Part shown: one piece after another, positions 11,818 through 23,589 of the stretch | Position numbering within the stretch: position 1 is the stretch's first letter | Layout: every line of letters begins with the position of its first letter | Assembly (NCBI GenBank): GCA_934045075.1 | Contig: OW203721.1 | Coordinates: 19,202,714 to 19,266,713, forward strand | Direction of reading: 5' to 3' | Source of the DNA: Yponomeuta sedellus | Taxonomy: Eukaryota > Arthropoda > Insecta > Lepidoptera > Yponomeutidae | Length of the DNA stretch: 64,000 bases | Notes under the pieces: generated by a model | Told to the model about the DNA's origin: nothing | Seen by the model: the letters and a program-made list of their open reading frames with translations, nothing else | Database searches by the model: none | Made by a program: the position numbers and the translations under genes

Positions 11818-11935
11818 CCGCGAAAAACTGCAGGCGTTGGATGCGGCAAGCTGACGACAGGGCGCTAGGGCGCTCATTAGGGGAGGGCTATGTCCAGCAG
11901 TGGACTAATATAGTCTGATGATGATGATGACATTC
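11818..11935 (+). repeat. RTE-2 LINE 3' end
   Basis: It has the block GGATGCGGCAAGCTGACGAC followed by GGGGAGGGCTATGTCCAGCA, with a (GAT)n tail. It corresponds to the C-terminal codons seen at 37801-38255. Confidence 0.7.
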
Positions 11936-12978
11936 CAGCTTTAAAGTAATTTTAAGAAAAACATTTTCTTTGTGATATAAAAATATTTATTTATTCAATA
12001 ACGCCAAATTGAAAGTCACAGATGAATGTTTCAGATGAACAGATTAAATAGATTAGAGTAAATTTGTTGGTCTCCACGCAAAATGGTGATCTGTGTTGTG
12101 GAGGCTTAGATCGTAATAATTAGGTTTGTATGAGAAGTCAGCAAAATCTGAAAATTGATCTGAGATTTTGCGCCCTTGACTGTGTGTGTGTGTGTAAGTG
12201 TGTGTGTAACTTAACTCAGCTTCTGTAACTGGTTGACGGAACTGGAATAGTTACACGAAGAGGTAAGGACCCAGGAAACTTTAGAATCGCTCAACTAAGT
12301 ATAAAGTATTTAGTCTGAGAACATCGATTATTATCTTGTGTCTGCTTAGTTATGCACTAGAAGACATAGCTAAGTTAAAGTAAGTACTATAGTACTTTTG
12401 TAATCAAATATTTCTCGAGTTGAAAGTGTTTATTTTCCTTGTACGCATCTACATATCAGCTACTTGAAGAGTACCTATTAAAATAGGTCTTTAGACTCTT
12501 TCTATCGCAAGCATAAATGTCTTCGCAGCGCCACCCCAGTAGCTGATAAAACTTGTTTGGCATAGTGCGATATATATCATAGGTATAATACTATTATCGA
12601 TTAATGTTCTACCTGTAGCCTAGAGAGATGATGAATGTTTAGATTTTCATGTAAGAGTATTGCCCAAGTATTTTATGCTGAGTGCGCGGTAGTATCGCAT
12701 GAGCAGTTATTACGGCCCTTTGGGGCGCTAACTAGCGCCAATGGTATAAAAATCGTAACTTTTTATAATACGGCGGTAATCGATTAAAGCTCTGAGTGGT
12801 TGATCCGAGGTTCTAGAGTGTAGTTTCTAGAAATAGTTATCACAAATATTATTATTATTTATGTTTCTTTTATAAGAAAAGTATTATAAAAAAAAGTTAT
12901 TGTTTTTATTCCATTGGTGGCGCGGCGCTAGGTAGCACCCCAAAGCGCCTTAATAGGAGAGTTATCAAAGATATGGTA
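11936..12978. other. spacer; short (GT)n tract at 12181-12208
   Basis: It is non-coding, and nothing else is recognised. Confidence 0.4.
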
Positions 12979-13222
12979 TGACGGCCTCGGTGGCGCAGCG
13001 GTTTGGCACGCTGACTGTAAAACTGAAGGTCTCGGGTTCGATCCCCCGCCGGGTCAAACTAGGGAACGAACTTTTCTAGTTTGTCTCGCTTCTTGAATGT
13101 TATCTATGTATTTATTGTATCAAATCCATCGTTGAGTTAGAACCTGTGACACGAGTCATTTAGATGTACTTAGTATCGGGCTAACGAGATCTGTGTAAAA
13201 TGTCGATGAATACTTACTTTAT
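12979..13222 (+). repeat. tRNA-headed SINE
   Basis: The head has a B-box-like GGTTCGATCCC at 13036-13046 and an A-box-like TGGCGCAGCGG at 12990. It is followed by a non-tRNA body and a 3' side ending in a TACTTACTTTATTTTA stretch. The anticodon arm does not form a proper tRNA and the body continues for ~170 bp, so I call it a SINE rather than a tRNA gene. Confidence 0.65.
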
Positions 13223-13650
13223 TTTATTGGACTTTTCGACGAATACGATTTAGGCTCGGACGCTATCTGGTTTTAGAACGGGGAAGTTTGGGGTAAACGT
13301 CTGGGGATAAGCCCGTTTCGGATATCTTAAACCTTTACCAGGCAGTGGTATACTGGTTACCACCTTAAATTGAACCTTATTACTTTGAAATAAAGTTTAG
13401 GACCAATGAATAAAATACTCTAGCTCTACTCGTTAAATAAAAGGTTTAGGCAAAGTCCTAGGTCATGGGAAATTATCGGAGTATCCTCGGCATAACAGAA
13501 GATTGACATCACTCAGACATTTCAAAGCTGAACTGACGTATTTAATATTCCTAAATAATGAAGAGCGTAGGCCCAGAATTCGGTTAAATAGTTTTGTAGC
13601 CGAATTAATAGGCTTATCTCAGTAATGTAGAAGAGAAAATTAAAAGGCAA
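13223..13650. other. spacer, nothing recognised
   Basis: No supported feature. Confidence 0.35.
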
Positions 13651-13651
13651 G

Positions 13652-13695
13652 ATTTAGTACTGTTATCTAAGAGTATATAGATAACAGTACTAAAT
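13652..13695. repeat. perfect 18-bp hairpin
   Basis: The arm ATTTAGTACTGTTATCTA (13652-13669) is exactly inverted at 13678-13695 around an 8-nt loop. Confidence 0.8.
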
Positions 13696-13714
13696 GTGGA
13701 TTGTCATTATTACT

Positions 13715-14107
13715 ATGATATGAACTCTTTGTATGACCCCACTGCTGGGGCATGGGTCTCATTCTGCTTTGCAAGAAGGTTAGGCCTTACATCACCACGT
13801 GGGTCAAGTCCGGGTTGGTGGAGGATCTTACAATCCTCCGGGCCTCAATCCTCTTACAAGTGGCGGGACTTAGTGTCAGAAGTTATCAAGTCACCCATAA
13901 GGTCTCTGACATTGCTTAACGACTGCCTATACATGATAGCTGGCATTAACGGCCTAGCGTGCCTTGCGAAGCACGGAAGCGCTCGGAAAAATGCCACTAG
14001 CGGTTGTCAGGGGACGGTCACCCATCCTGCACTTGACCGCCCCCGTTGTTGCTTAACTTCAATGATTGATTCCAATCACTCGGTTCGACTAGGCCACGAG
14101 CGCTTCC
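13715..14107 (-). repeat. 5S-rRNA-like SINE, copy 3
   Basis: This is a full-length minus copy. Low-coordinate side: tail TGGGGCATGGGTCTCATTCT. High-coordinate side: GGGGACGGTCACCCATCC and GTTGCTTAACTTCAATGATT, which parallel the 5S internal promoter read in reverse. An open frame over it (13696-14115) is incidental. Confidence 0.7.
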
Positions 14108-15177
14108 TCGTATAGCGGTCGGGTTCCAATATAGTACATACTGTTCTGTCGGTTCCAACAGCATAAAACATTTTGAAATTCATGGAATTCTATACTTAGG
14201 CTTCGATTTTAGATTGGAGCCGAGGTAAGGTCTGTTAATTATTAATGTTGACATGGCATACGTTGATCACTACCCGACCTAGATTAAACGCTGATTGCTT
14301 TCTACATTGGGTTGGAATTTTCGTAGCTAAAACGCTGTTTTTGTCGATTTCTAAGATTAAGCAATATAATTTATAATTACACTTACAAAGTAAAACACGC
14401 AATTTAGCGTATTAGTTACAAAGTAATTTTAAATTAATACAACAAAATATTTCATTACACTATCCCAACAAAAGTCATACATAATATACAGTGAAAGAGG
14501 AAGTCTGCATCCCTGTATTTGTGTAACAAAAAAAGTGTTATATTGTACCCTTGTATTGGTGTGATAAAATAACAAAAAGAGTGATAATGTTGTCAGGGTT
14601 CATGTAGATGTGCTTCTTTGTTGCCTAAGATTGCGACTGCGTTCCCGCGACTCCATCGTACGGCGTGAGAAGGAACACCATGGGGTTTTAGCCGGTAAGA
14701 GTCCGGCATAACCCTGTCGAAATCCCCAGCGACAGGGTATCCATAAAAAAAAGTTGTGCTTCTTTGTGTTGTCCATCATAACTTCGAAATATTTGACCAT
14801 TTAGAAAAGTGTGTGGTGTTGTTAGAATTCTTAAGCCATCCGGAATTACAAGAGATTCTAAACAATTCGAGGGTGTGATACCCACTATCGCACACTGGTG
14901 GCTGTTGCACCACTTGCTTCGAGAAGAAATTTCGATATTTTTCCCGGTTAAAAATCCTGTGAGATATACCAGATTATAATTTATCCCCGTGCGGAATTAA
15001 AGCCCAATCAGTTTAGACGTTTTGGCGTAATTGAGTAACATACATACACACACTTTCACATTTACAATAGTTAGGACGTTTATAAAACATATTAATTTAT
15101 ACCATGGTCATTCAAAATTTTATGATATACAGACCTTGTCTTTGTCATGTAGGTACCTACGTAGTAGGAATGAACAC
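14108..15177. other. spacer, nothing recognised
   Basis: Short overlapping frames at 14600-14885 have no motif. No repeat boundary is seen. Confidence 0.4.
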
Positions 15178-15262
15178 TTCTTCTTCTTCAGTCTATATTA
15201 CACTGCTGTACATAGCCCTCCCCTAATTAGCGCCCTGTCTTCAGCTTGGAATGAACACAATA
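15178..15262 (-). repeat. RTE-2 3'-end fragment
   Basis: TTCTTCTTCTTC, then the shared CTGTACATAGCCCTCCCCTA block, in minus orientation. Confidence 0.6.
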
Positions 15263-15966
15263 AAAAGAAAAAATATACAGTAAAGTCGATGAGCAGTTCT
15301 CAAAGATATTTGTTCTATCGATTCAAGCTATACCATCGAAGTTAACTTACAATAACAGAATAGTATAACCCCTTTCTTATAAATTAAAAAGTAAACATGC
15401 AAAAAATCACTTCTTTTTTCGATAAAATAATTTTCGATAAAATGAAAACATCCACTATGGGAGATTTGTTTGTTTGTTACACTTTATTGCACTGGACTTC
15501 TCCCACTTGTAGATCTGTTTTTTTACCCCATTGAAAAGTTCAGTCCCCCGATTGCCAAACCGATAGAATTAAAAACTTTACGGGTCTTAATTAGAAAAAC
15601 ATCGAAGTATAACAGCCACATTGACGTCCTTACTCTAAGCTACGTAAATTGATTATTTTAATCCATTGAAATGTTCCCCTTTATACATTAAAAACTAACT
15701 ACTTAGCACTTCTTATATCTATCTTATTTTAAAAACTAAATTCTATTTTAAAAACTAAACTCTATTTTAAAAACCTCTCGACATATTACTACAACCCTAT
15801 ATTTTTCCCATTCTCCAATTGTACCATCTTTGTGATGCATGTAATTCAGGCTACTTTTTATCTTTAGTACAATATTGTTACGATATACAAAATGTCGTTC
15901 ACACCAACGCACAAAACGTCGCGAAGACTTAATCTGTAGTCTCCCTATGCCTACGATTTTCTTCAC
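15263..15966. other. AT-rich spacer, nothing recognised
   Basis: No supported gene. Confidence 0.4.
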
Positions 15967-15979
15967 AAAGTTCTACCAT

Positions 15980-16198
15980 TATTTTTTTTTTTATTTTTAA
16001 TGCACTAACCCGTGCTATGGACAATTTTAAAAACCTATTTAGAGGCTAAAAATTCCACCCATGCCGGGATTCGAACCCGCGACCTCTGGCTATCCGTGCC
16101 AGCGCTTTTTTCAACTGAGCTAATGGGCGACTTACCGGCATCAGTGAAATTTCGAACCTCTTTACACTATTCTCTGTATTATTCTGTATAGGTTTTTT
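15980..16198 (-). repeat. SINE A copy 2
   Basis: This is a minus-strand tRNA-like copy flanked by the 13-bp duplication AAAGTTCTACCAT (15967-15979 and 16199-16211). It is truncated at its 5' side, where a short piece resembling its own inverted 3' region (ATAGGTTTTTTAA) sits next to the duplication. Confidence 0.8.
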
Positions 16199-16211
16199 AA
16201 AGTTCTACCAT

Positions 16212-18690
16212 ATTAGCTTATGCATTTCTATGCAACAATTTTACCAAAAATTATCCCTGACCTCTTAGGAATGCAAAAAGAAAATAATGTCAATAACATA
16301 ATCAGTTTCCTATACTGAAGCTGAAAATAGGATTCTATCCTACTTCTACTTTTTTTAACACTCAATGAACATTTAGTGTCACATTTAGGAGTTACACTCA
16401 CACACACATACCCACACTTTCCCACTCATACAAACCACACACCCGCTCAATGGTAATTATATTTTAATCATACTCCTGTTAACATATTTCATGCAGTGTT
16501 CATTTCTCACCATGTTAACAACTGCAACTGTAACACAATCGATTAAGTAAACCAGCTTGTAGGAGGCACTGGCAAGTGACTATAAATACAGGCTACACGA
16601 TAGCCCAGCTGTAGCAACGGTCACCTACCAATCATCCTGCATTATGCATGAGGCTGTCACTGAGTTCTTGGACAAACCATGTCAGGCCAAGAACATTAGG
16701 TACCTACGACTGCTGTTAGGTGACCCTGGTTAGTTGGAGAGCACGTTTCGTCTTTTTATTTAAAGCCCGCCTGCCTTCACACGAGTGTAATATAACAAAT
16801 CCATAACACATTATATTGTAACGATTACAAAACAAAAATATGATTTCTGTCGACATCTTGAACGATTATCGTCATATTTCAACTAAATAATACAAAACCA
16901 TGTTTTAATCTATACGCGAAAACCTTTCTCTTGAAAAACTCCATTTATGAGAACCGCATAAAAATCCGTTGCGTAATGAAATATTGTTATTGTTAAAAAT
17001 CTGGCGTACCCTTGGCAACAATCAGCGAGTACCGTACGCTGATTGGCAAATTCTTTTACCACTATAGCTGGCCATCGACATGTTTAGAAGATTTTTAATA
17101 ATAATACCTACCTTAAAGCGACAGACGAAGGGAAGCAACATTGTTTTATATTACGTAGAGATAGTCGAAACTGAATATAATAGTCTATTCAACCATGTTA
17201 CAACACAATAAAGTTCATTTTTATATTCTTGTCCTGTGTCAAACATGTTGTCGTGAGGCGCGAGGAGCAATTGACCGAACGGCGGCGCACAATGTTCCGC
17301 AATCAATCTCAGGGTATATTTCTGAACAAATATTTATCGGACGTGCTTCGCGGAGTGCCGTGGAGCTGCGAGCAGAATAAACCTTTAATCAATCCCTAAC
17401 AACGGCGTGACATTGTACCGTTAAAGGATCCAGTTTAAAATAATATCGAGCAAATGTTTATTAACATGAAATATGTGGGTTAAATTTAGTCATTTCATTT
17501 TAGAATAACATTTAATTTACAACTTAAAAAATATTTTCTTGGATATGTTTTTCGGTTCCGTTCGACTTGTTTTTTTACGGTTTTCCTATTTTGTAGAAGC
17601 GCTTCTTGATAGAACGCGGTTAAAAATATATATGTTTAATACAATTATTATCATACTTCTATGTAACACAATGATAATACTGAATACGGATAGACTTAAA
17701 AAAAATAAGTGTTGGTAATTAGAACAATCTGAGTAAAATTATTGGAGGGTTGTATTTTTCTTGTTTTGTATATGTTTTTGACTTATATTAACTTAAGTAA
17801 GTTTGTACCTACCTAGTGGAAATTATGAGAAACAAGAGGTCTATGATGTAATTGACTTTACGTATTGTTTTAAATAAAATAATTTGTAAATATGTTTAGT
17901 TTGGTTGGTTTTGTAAATATTTAGATTTAGTTTATAATTAGTAATAATTTAGAATTATTAGAAGTAAACCAATATTAAGCGATTCTGAATATGATGATTG
18001 GTGAACGAATAAAAAAATACAGAGGTGTATTCGTTTAACGTAAGATACAATTTATATTACCATTTAAATGACAGTTTCAGGATAAAATAAAAAATTAAAT
18101 GTCTCCGACATTTGTTGCAGTCTTCAGTATAGTCTTAAAAAGAATAATGCGCGGATTTATTGAAATTTTATTAACCGTATATAAAAGAAAAGAACAAGAG
18201 TATTTGTGAAACACTACTAGTGTAAATTGAGCATTTTAGAAATAACCCTTAAAACCCGAACACGAAAATATTCTTTTTCAAATATTTATATTCAGAATTG
18301 CTAATATATGGTGCCTGTAGTACGCTGTAATGCAGTAAAATTGTTTGTCTGTCATTTAACATTTCAATACCATTTTAAAGTTATTATTAACCTTATTTAA
18401 TTGTGCATTCATTTGACATCTCATCAGCCACTTGACGCCCATCGCACGACATAGGCATCCCTCGTGGTTTTTTAAGCTTCACAGTCTTAAGCCCCCCGTA
18501 TCCAGCGACTCTCCACCGTAACCAAGTCGTCAGACCTGGCGGACGGAGGGCCTGCTCACGGTCACTCGATACACAATAAAAAAATCATAGACACCAAAAC
18601 AGTTTTTTTAATGTAAACTTTGTCATATTGTTAGGATAAAAAGTAGCCTAATGACATTGTTCGAATAAAATGCAGCCTAATTGCATATGA
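16212..18690. other. AT-rich spacer, nothing recognised
   Basis: Only short frames without recognisable domains are present. I see no tRNA, hairpin cluster or transposon end. Confidence 0.4.
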
Positions 18691-18876
18691 AGCGGTGGTA
18701 GCTCAGTGGGTAGAACCATGGACTGGCAAGCGAGAGCCCCAGGTTCGATCCCGAGTGCGGGCATGTACCAATGACATTATTTAATTTCAAAGTTACGTAC
18801 ATTTGAGAATTTCTAGTCGCAATACCACACGCTAACCGTGAAGGAAAACATCGTGAGGAAACCCGCGGCTTGGTTG
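18691..18876 (+). repeat. tRNA-headed SINE (GGAAAACATCGTGAGGAAACC tail family)
   Basis: The head GCGGTGGTAGCTCAGTGGGT and GGTTCGATCCC is tRNA-like. The body shares ACGTACATTTGAGAATTTCT-type and AAACATCGTGAGGAAACC blocks with the SINE at 44334-44590. The shared body with different heads suggests related SINE subfamilies. Confidence 0.65.
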
Positions 18877-19106
18877 GCTCCGCACGTATTGACTAGACTT
18901 TCCTGTGGGCTAGGCCGACTAAGCTGTCAGGATGGCATAGGTGCTGCGCAAGCCTACACCATCTATAAAACCATGTCCCAGGCACTACAGCGTCGGAGTG
19001 GTTCCTTCACCCATCTAGTGTGAGTGAGGATACCACTGGACGCTGTATAAATCATCTCATTACTTATATGCAAAAAGGCCAATCATCAAAGGCATATCGG
19101 GTCGGT

Positions 19107-19442
19107 ACGAAGCGCTTGTGGCCTAGTGGAAGTAGTGGTGGCCTAGTAGTGACTACCGCCAGTGGCGTTTTTCCCGAGCTCTTCTGTGCTTCGCAAGGCA
19201 TGTTCAGCCGTTAGTGCCGGCTATCGTTAAGTCGTGTGTGGCAGTCGTTAAGCCATGTCAGAGGCGTTATGGGCGGTTTGATAACTTCTGACAGTAAGGC
19301 CCGCCACTGTCTTAAAATCCTCCACCAACCCAGACTGGGCCCCCGTGGTGAAGTATGGCCTAACCTTTCTGCGATGCAGAATGAGACTCCTGCCCCAGCA
19401 GTGGGGACATACACATACACGGTGGGAATATTGATATCAAGT
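19107..19442 (+). repeat. 5S-rRNA-like SINE, copy 4, head deleted
   Basis: This plus-oriented copy has GCGCTTGTGGCCTAGTGG, then runs directly to AGTAGTGACTACCGCCAGTG. The ~75-bp 5S-like promoter segment found in the other copies is missing. The rest of the body and the tail (CCCAGCAGTGGGGACATAC) are intact. Confidence 0.65.
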
Positions 19443-19616
19443 TACGAACCCCAGGGAATGTACAACGTACACAAGATATAATTCTAAAATCAAAACTTTT
19501 CCTTTGAGCTATTCCGAAGTCAGGCGAGTTCAGCACTCCTACTACGTCGCTCTCCGCTTTATCGGGTTCATACAACGTGCCCCATTTTCAAGATTTTTTT
19601 TATTTTCCTCCCCCCT

Positions 19617-19714
19617 CGGTAACCATCCGTACTATATGGCAAAACCATATAGTACGGATGGTTACCGAAAATTGTTGAAAATTATTGCGGGAGGGCACTC
19701 CCGCAATAATTTTC
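19617..19714. repeat. two adjacent perfect hairpins
   Basis: Hairpin 1 has 23-bp arms at 19617-19639 and 19645-19667 with a 5-nt loop. Hairpin 2 has 17-bp arms at 19677-19693 and 19698-19714 with a 4-nt loop (arm GAAAATTATTGCGGGAG). No mismatches are seen in either. Confidence 0.85.
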
Positions 19715-19749
19715 ACCTTAGAGAATGGGTTTCGCGTAGTAATTCCTAA

Positions 19750-20130
19750 ATACTGTTTTAAATCATTATTTGCAATAAGAAAGTAAACAAATATATATGG
19801 CTCACTAAAATTACAAACACTGACAGTTTAAGTCGTCATTAATCGAAATCATTAATTAATTCTTCTACCCCACTAATACTTTCATCGCTCCAAGAGCTTG
19901 ATGTTTCGCTGTCGGATTGTCCTAGTGTGTGAGTCAGTAAAATTATTCACTTACTAAGTTTGTGTTTACGCGTACAAATCTTTCATTAAAAGATTCTCTC
20001 CATCACTGTTTTTGTTATGGAGCATAAAATAGTTAAAAATGTTGTAGAGTAATTCACGAGACTGTGTTGTTAATGTTTTTCCTAAACCAATTCTTTCAGA
20101 AGACATATTATTATAAGTATTCTAATCTAT
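19750..20130. other. AT-rich spacer
   Basis: Nothing recognised. Confidence 0.35.
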
Positions 20131-20393
20131 AAATGGCTGTGTGGTCGGCCTAGAGGATAACACCAACCCAAATTCTTCCCGCGGGTGTCGTAAAAGGCGA
20201 CTAAGGGATTCAAACCGGGGGTTGGGCAGCAGCGCCCCCTGCAGTACAATTCCACCAAACTGCGATCCCCAACCCGCATGCCCAGCGTGGGGATAAAGGG
20301 CATTACCCCCCAATGATGACACAACCTTTCGCTCATTAGGGGAGGGCTATGTCCAGCAGTGGACTAATATAGCCTGAAGAAGAAGAAGAATCT
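20131..20393 (+). repeat. SINE B, long copy
   Basis: It begins GTGTGGTCGGCCTAGAGGAT and contains TGTCGTAAAAGGCGACTAAG and GATTCAAACCGGGG. It ends with the RTE-2 terminal block TATGTCCAGCAGTGGACTAA plus GAA repeats. It has no coding capacity of its own; the last ~12 codons of RTE-2 ORF2 form part of its tail. Confidence 0.7.
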
Positions 20394-22231
20394 ATAAATA
20401 AGTAAACCATCATAGATAAAACAATAACATACGTCGATTGACACGTGATTGACGCCAACTGATGAATTAGTAAAAGAACACTCTGTATTTATAACCAGTA
20501 GAAAATGCAAAACAATAGCTGTCTTCTTTGTACTCACAAGCCTTGACCGCGCGCCATAGGGACAGAGAGACTTTTCATGGTGTGCATTCGGTTTGACGTC
20601 ACGCCGTGCTCTTATCCACAGACACTACACAAGCACAATGTGTGAATGTGTTGAACGCGCCAGCTTTAGTTAACTGACCTGTACGAGCTGAGTGTTGTGA
20701 GTCAAAAGCGCTAAACAAATCAAATCAATTTTATTTCAACGTAATGAATTTACATTCTGTTTGCTGAATTTCAATATACAATGTAAGCCGCTGCTTCCGG
20801 GCCGTAGTGTAGTGGAGAAACTCTGATCATCTTTTCTTAAACCTAATACCAACATCAATTGCCGCTACATCGCATACATCAGTTGCCCGCGCCCGAGTGA
20901 CCAAGCATGGCATTTTGAAGACCTGGGGAGGTGGTCTTATCGTAGGTAGTATAGGTACGCTCCCTAACCATTTTGAAGATTTCTAAGTGCCAACATATGC
21001 AAGTGTTTAACAGTTCGGAGAACCATAAATCGTACAACTTCTTACAGTGGAGCACTTAACTACGTAGCAGCGGCCCAGGCAACTACCAAAATACCGTTTT
21101 AATGAGCAATTAAAAACAGCAGTTAAAAATGATATCTATTTAATTATCTGTCATATATAAGTAGTTGAATGAAGTAAGGCAGTGAGAAACCGCCGATTTA
21201 AAAGATTGCTAAAGGAAAAGAACGCCCTGTGCCCTATTTCTTAGAAATACATTCATAGTCTCCTTCATTTACATTTCATAGTTTATCATTTTGTCATTTA
21301 CATTTTAAAGTTTACTAGCTGACCCCGCAAACGTTGTTTTGCAATATTAATTAGACTACCACCCACCGACGTCATTTCGGAGGAGTTTTATAACAAACAC
21401 TGTAACTCGATTTTTTTATATTTGTCGTATTAATTATGAGCTGCTAAATTCATCTGCCATATTAATTACGAAATCACGAAACCGTTTCTGAGGAGTTCAA
21501 TAACAAACACTGTGAGCCGCGACTTTTATTTATTAGATTTACTTTATATTATGGAATAAAAATTAAATCTAATTAATAAAAATCGCGGCTTTACTTCGTT
21601 TATGACTACTTGTTGTAGTATACAGATGCCGAAGTCGAAGATATACCCACCGATAACGTATCTACGCAATTTACGTCGAATTTGCGAATTGTTTTTTTGT
21701 GAAACGCGGGTAGCGTGGGGATCAACTACTTATTATATAATATAAAAAAACCTTTGCAGTGTATGTTCCGCTTGCATTATGTATGAAATTACACCTAAAC
21801 TGGTGAATGCGTCATGACAATATACTACCTACGAGTGTCTGCCACTTTATTTCAATGCTTTCGTTCAATGTGTTGATTTGGTTTGTGGTTGGTGGTTAGG
21901 GAGGCTTTATTTTGGTGTTGTTGCAAAATAAAACGACTGATTTTACAGTTAAGATATATATGTGTTATGATTATTTTAAATTCGTGAAAGTTTTAATTGA
22001 CGAGAAAAACAAATTGTCCATGAACTTTTGCTTTCGCGTTTTTTGCTAAAACACTCCGGTTTTTTACGAGGCAATTGCTTTCTTATTCAAATATTGTGTT
22101 AGAAGTGTAAAACTCTATTTTGTAGTTTGATTGAGCTGAGCTTGGGAACCACAAATGATATTTTTTTTAACCTTTGGCACACGATTAGCCATTACAAAGC
22201 AAAAAACCTACGAGATTCCTATTCCGCGACA
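20394..22231. other. spacer left of the Polinton
   Basis: It is non-coding. At 21315 there is a short CTAGCTGACCCCGCAAACG block resembling the start of common interspersed repeats. Nothing else is recognised. Confidence 0.4.
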
Positions 22232-22300
22232 GCGCTACGAAGTCGTCTGCTACATCGCTACGAAGTTGCTACGTCATCGCTACGAGGTCATTACTGCAAG
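22232..22300. repeat. degenerate ~22-bp tandem repeat (CGCTACGAAGT)
   Basis: Three imperfect units begin CGCTACGAAGTC, CGCTACGAAGTT and CGCTACGAGGTC. They lie immediately left of the Polinton insertion point. Confidence 0.55.
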
Positions 22301-22303
22301 ACT

Positions 22304-22309
22304 ACTACC
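22304..22309. repeat. Polinton target-site duplication, left
   Basis: ACTACC directly precedes the first base of the left inverted repeat and is repeated at 36092-36097. Six-base duplications are the hallmark of Polinton integration. Confidence 0.9.
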
Positions 22310-22589
22310 AGTAGTAGGAGAACCACAGTTCTGGCGCACTGACCTCCCGCTCTCCCAAGGGTCCCCCCTTTGGTTCAGAAAGTCGCGAAAGTTTGGGAAG
22401 CGGGTCCAAAAAAAAAAAAAAAAGAAAGTTTGGTGTCTAATCCCACTAAATCGGGTGCGCTGAATCGATTGCACTCACTCCCAGAGCTCTAGGATAAGCG
22501 GTTTCGGAGATAGAAATATCGTGCCATGGTGATTAAGATAATGGTATAATCACCTCATTAACAAAGCGATGTTTTCGTTTGGGCGTTAT

Positions 22590-22641
22590 GATCGAGCAGG
22601 TCATTAGGGCTCAGGGATCGAGCAGGTCATTAGGGCTCAGG
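22590..22641. repeat. 26-bp tandem duplication in TIR
   Basis: Two exact copies of a unit starting GATCGAGCAGGTCATTAGGG lie at 22590-22615 and 22616-22641. The same pair is present in inverse in the right TIR. It is a candidate protein-binding or end-recognition repeat; the role is unknown. Confidence 0.8.
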
Positions 22642-22697
22642 TGACTTGTTAGTCACCACAATGACTACACATTTTGTTTCTTATAACTCTTTCTTCA

Positions 22698-22703
22698 TTT
22701 ATT
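22698..22703 (-). terminator. poly(A) signal of left protease gene
   Basis: AATAAA on the minus strand lies about 10 nt after the protease stop codon. The right copy has the same signal at 35712-35717. Confidence 0.6.
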
Positions 22704-22711
22704 TTTATACA

Positions 22712-23152
22712 TCACATAAAGCATAAATTAAACCAATCTTTCAGCATTACATCATTTCGAACGGTATTCTCAGTGAAAATATTTATAAAATTATCTAAAC
22801 TCCTTCCACTATACTTATGGGCTAAGTACATCACGCAGTATTCTCCACAAACTGATGTTAACTCATTCTGCAAAATTGCGTTGTTATATCGCCATTGTTT
22901 ACTATTTCTCAGTATAAACCTATGATAGGCTCCTGATGGCTTGCGACCGTATGAATCGAAGTATTCTCCAGTTCGATTTGCATCAATATGAATAGCCACC
23001 CAGTGAGATCCGGGCTGTGTGTCTGGATCAAAATTTCCTATCAAATACATTGGTACCTCTACTACCACAGGAATGCGGTTGGCGGCATACACATTATACC
23101 TCATCAGCGGATTTATTTTATATAAACAATCTTGTATGTCTATGGTATCCAT
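22712..23152 (-). CDS. PRO: adenain-like cysteine protease, left TIR copy
   Basis: This is the predicted maturation protease of the virion, family C5 (adenovirus protease/Ulp1 fold). The 146-residue chain shows the ordered catalytic set H50 (in GSHWVAIH), D66 (in YFDSYG), Q95 (in AILQNE) and C106 (in CGEYCVMYL), close in spacing to adenain. I start it at the ATG at 23152, which has a strong ACCATGG context; upstream in-frame TTG codons are not needed. It points outward, toward the element end, with AATAAA just downstream. The protein is identical to the copy at 35263-35703. Likely substrates are the minor virion proteins of the element (inference). Confidence 0.9.
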   Translation of the reverse strand: MDTIDIQDCLYKINPLMRYNVYAANRIPVVVEVPMYLIGNFDPDTQPGSHWVAIHIDANRTGEYFDSYGRKPSGAYHRFILRNSKQWRYNNAILQNELTSVCGEYCVMYLAHKYSGRSLDNFINIFTENTVRNDVMLKDWFNLCFM

Positions 23153-23483
23153 GGTCAACAAATTGTTATACGTGTAACTGATTCAAAGATCTTTTGTATT
23201 GTGTAAATCCTGGAAGTGATTCACTTATTTTTGTGGTCCGTATTTCTCTGACCTACCTATACCATTACTTTTGATACTTACTGACGTCATTGGATGCTTT
23301 GCAACAATCTCATTAGTTATAGTGCACCGCTTCCGATGATGGAAAGTTTAAAACATTAGATGTTTGCGTAAATGCAATTAGCAATCAACTATCTGGTTTC
23401 CAAATGTTATCAATAATCATCTTGTTTCGTTCAACATCATTACTGACTAGGTTTAAACAAGATTAATAACGAGCAAAACTGAC

Positions 23484-23490
23484 TATATAA
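23484..23490 (+). promoter_or_regulatory. TATA box, left spliced gene
   Basis: TATATAA lies about 106 nt before the start codon at 23590. A CAGT initiator-like motif at 23517-23520 lies about 30 nt downstream of it. The inverse copy is at 34925-34931. Confidence 0.55.
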
Positions 23491-23589
23491 CGGCTTCCAC
23501 GGGTCTGAGTACCATACAGTTTCTATCACCAACACGGTGAAGTCTTAAGTGAATCAGCGCAATTATCTCTGCACTCTATCCAACACACC

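Noticed and set aside
12979..13060. tRNA gene
   Set aside because: Only the A and B box regions are tRNA-like; the sequence continues into a SINE body.
22674..22925. Plus-strand 83-codon frame over the left protease (and its mirror at 35490-35741)
   Set aside because: It is a shadow of the protease gene in the opposite strand, without motif or promoter.
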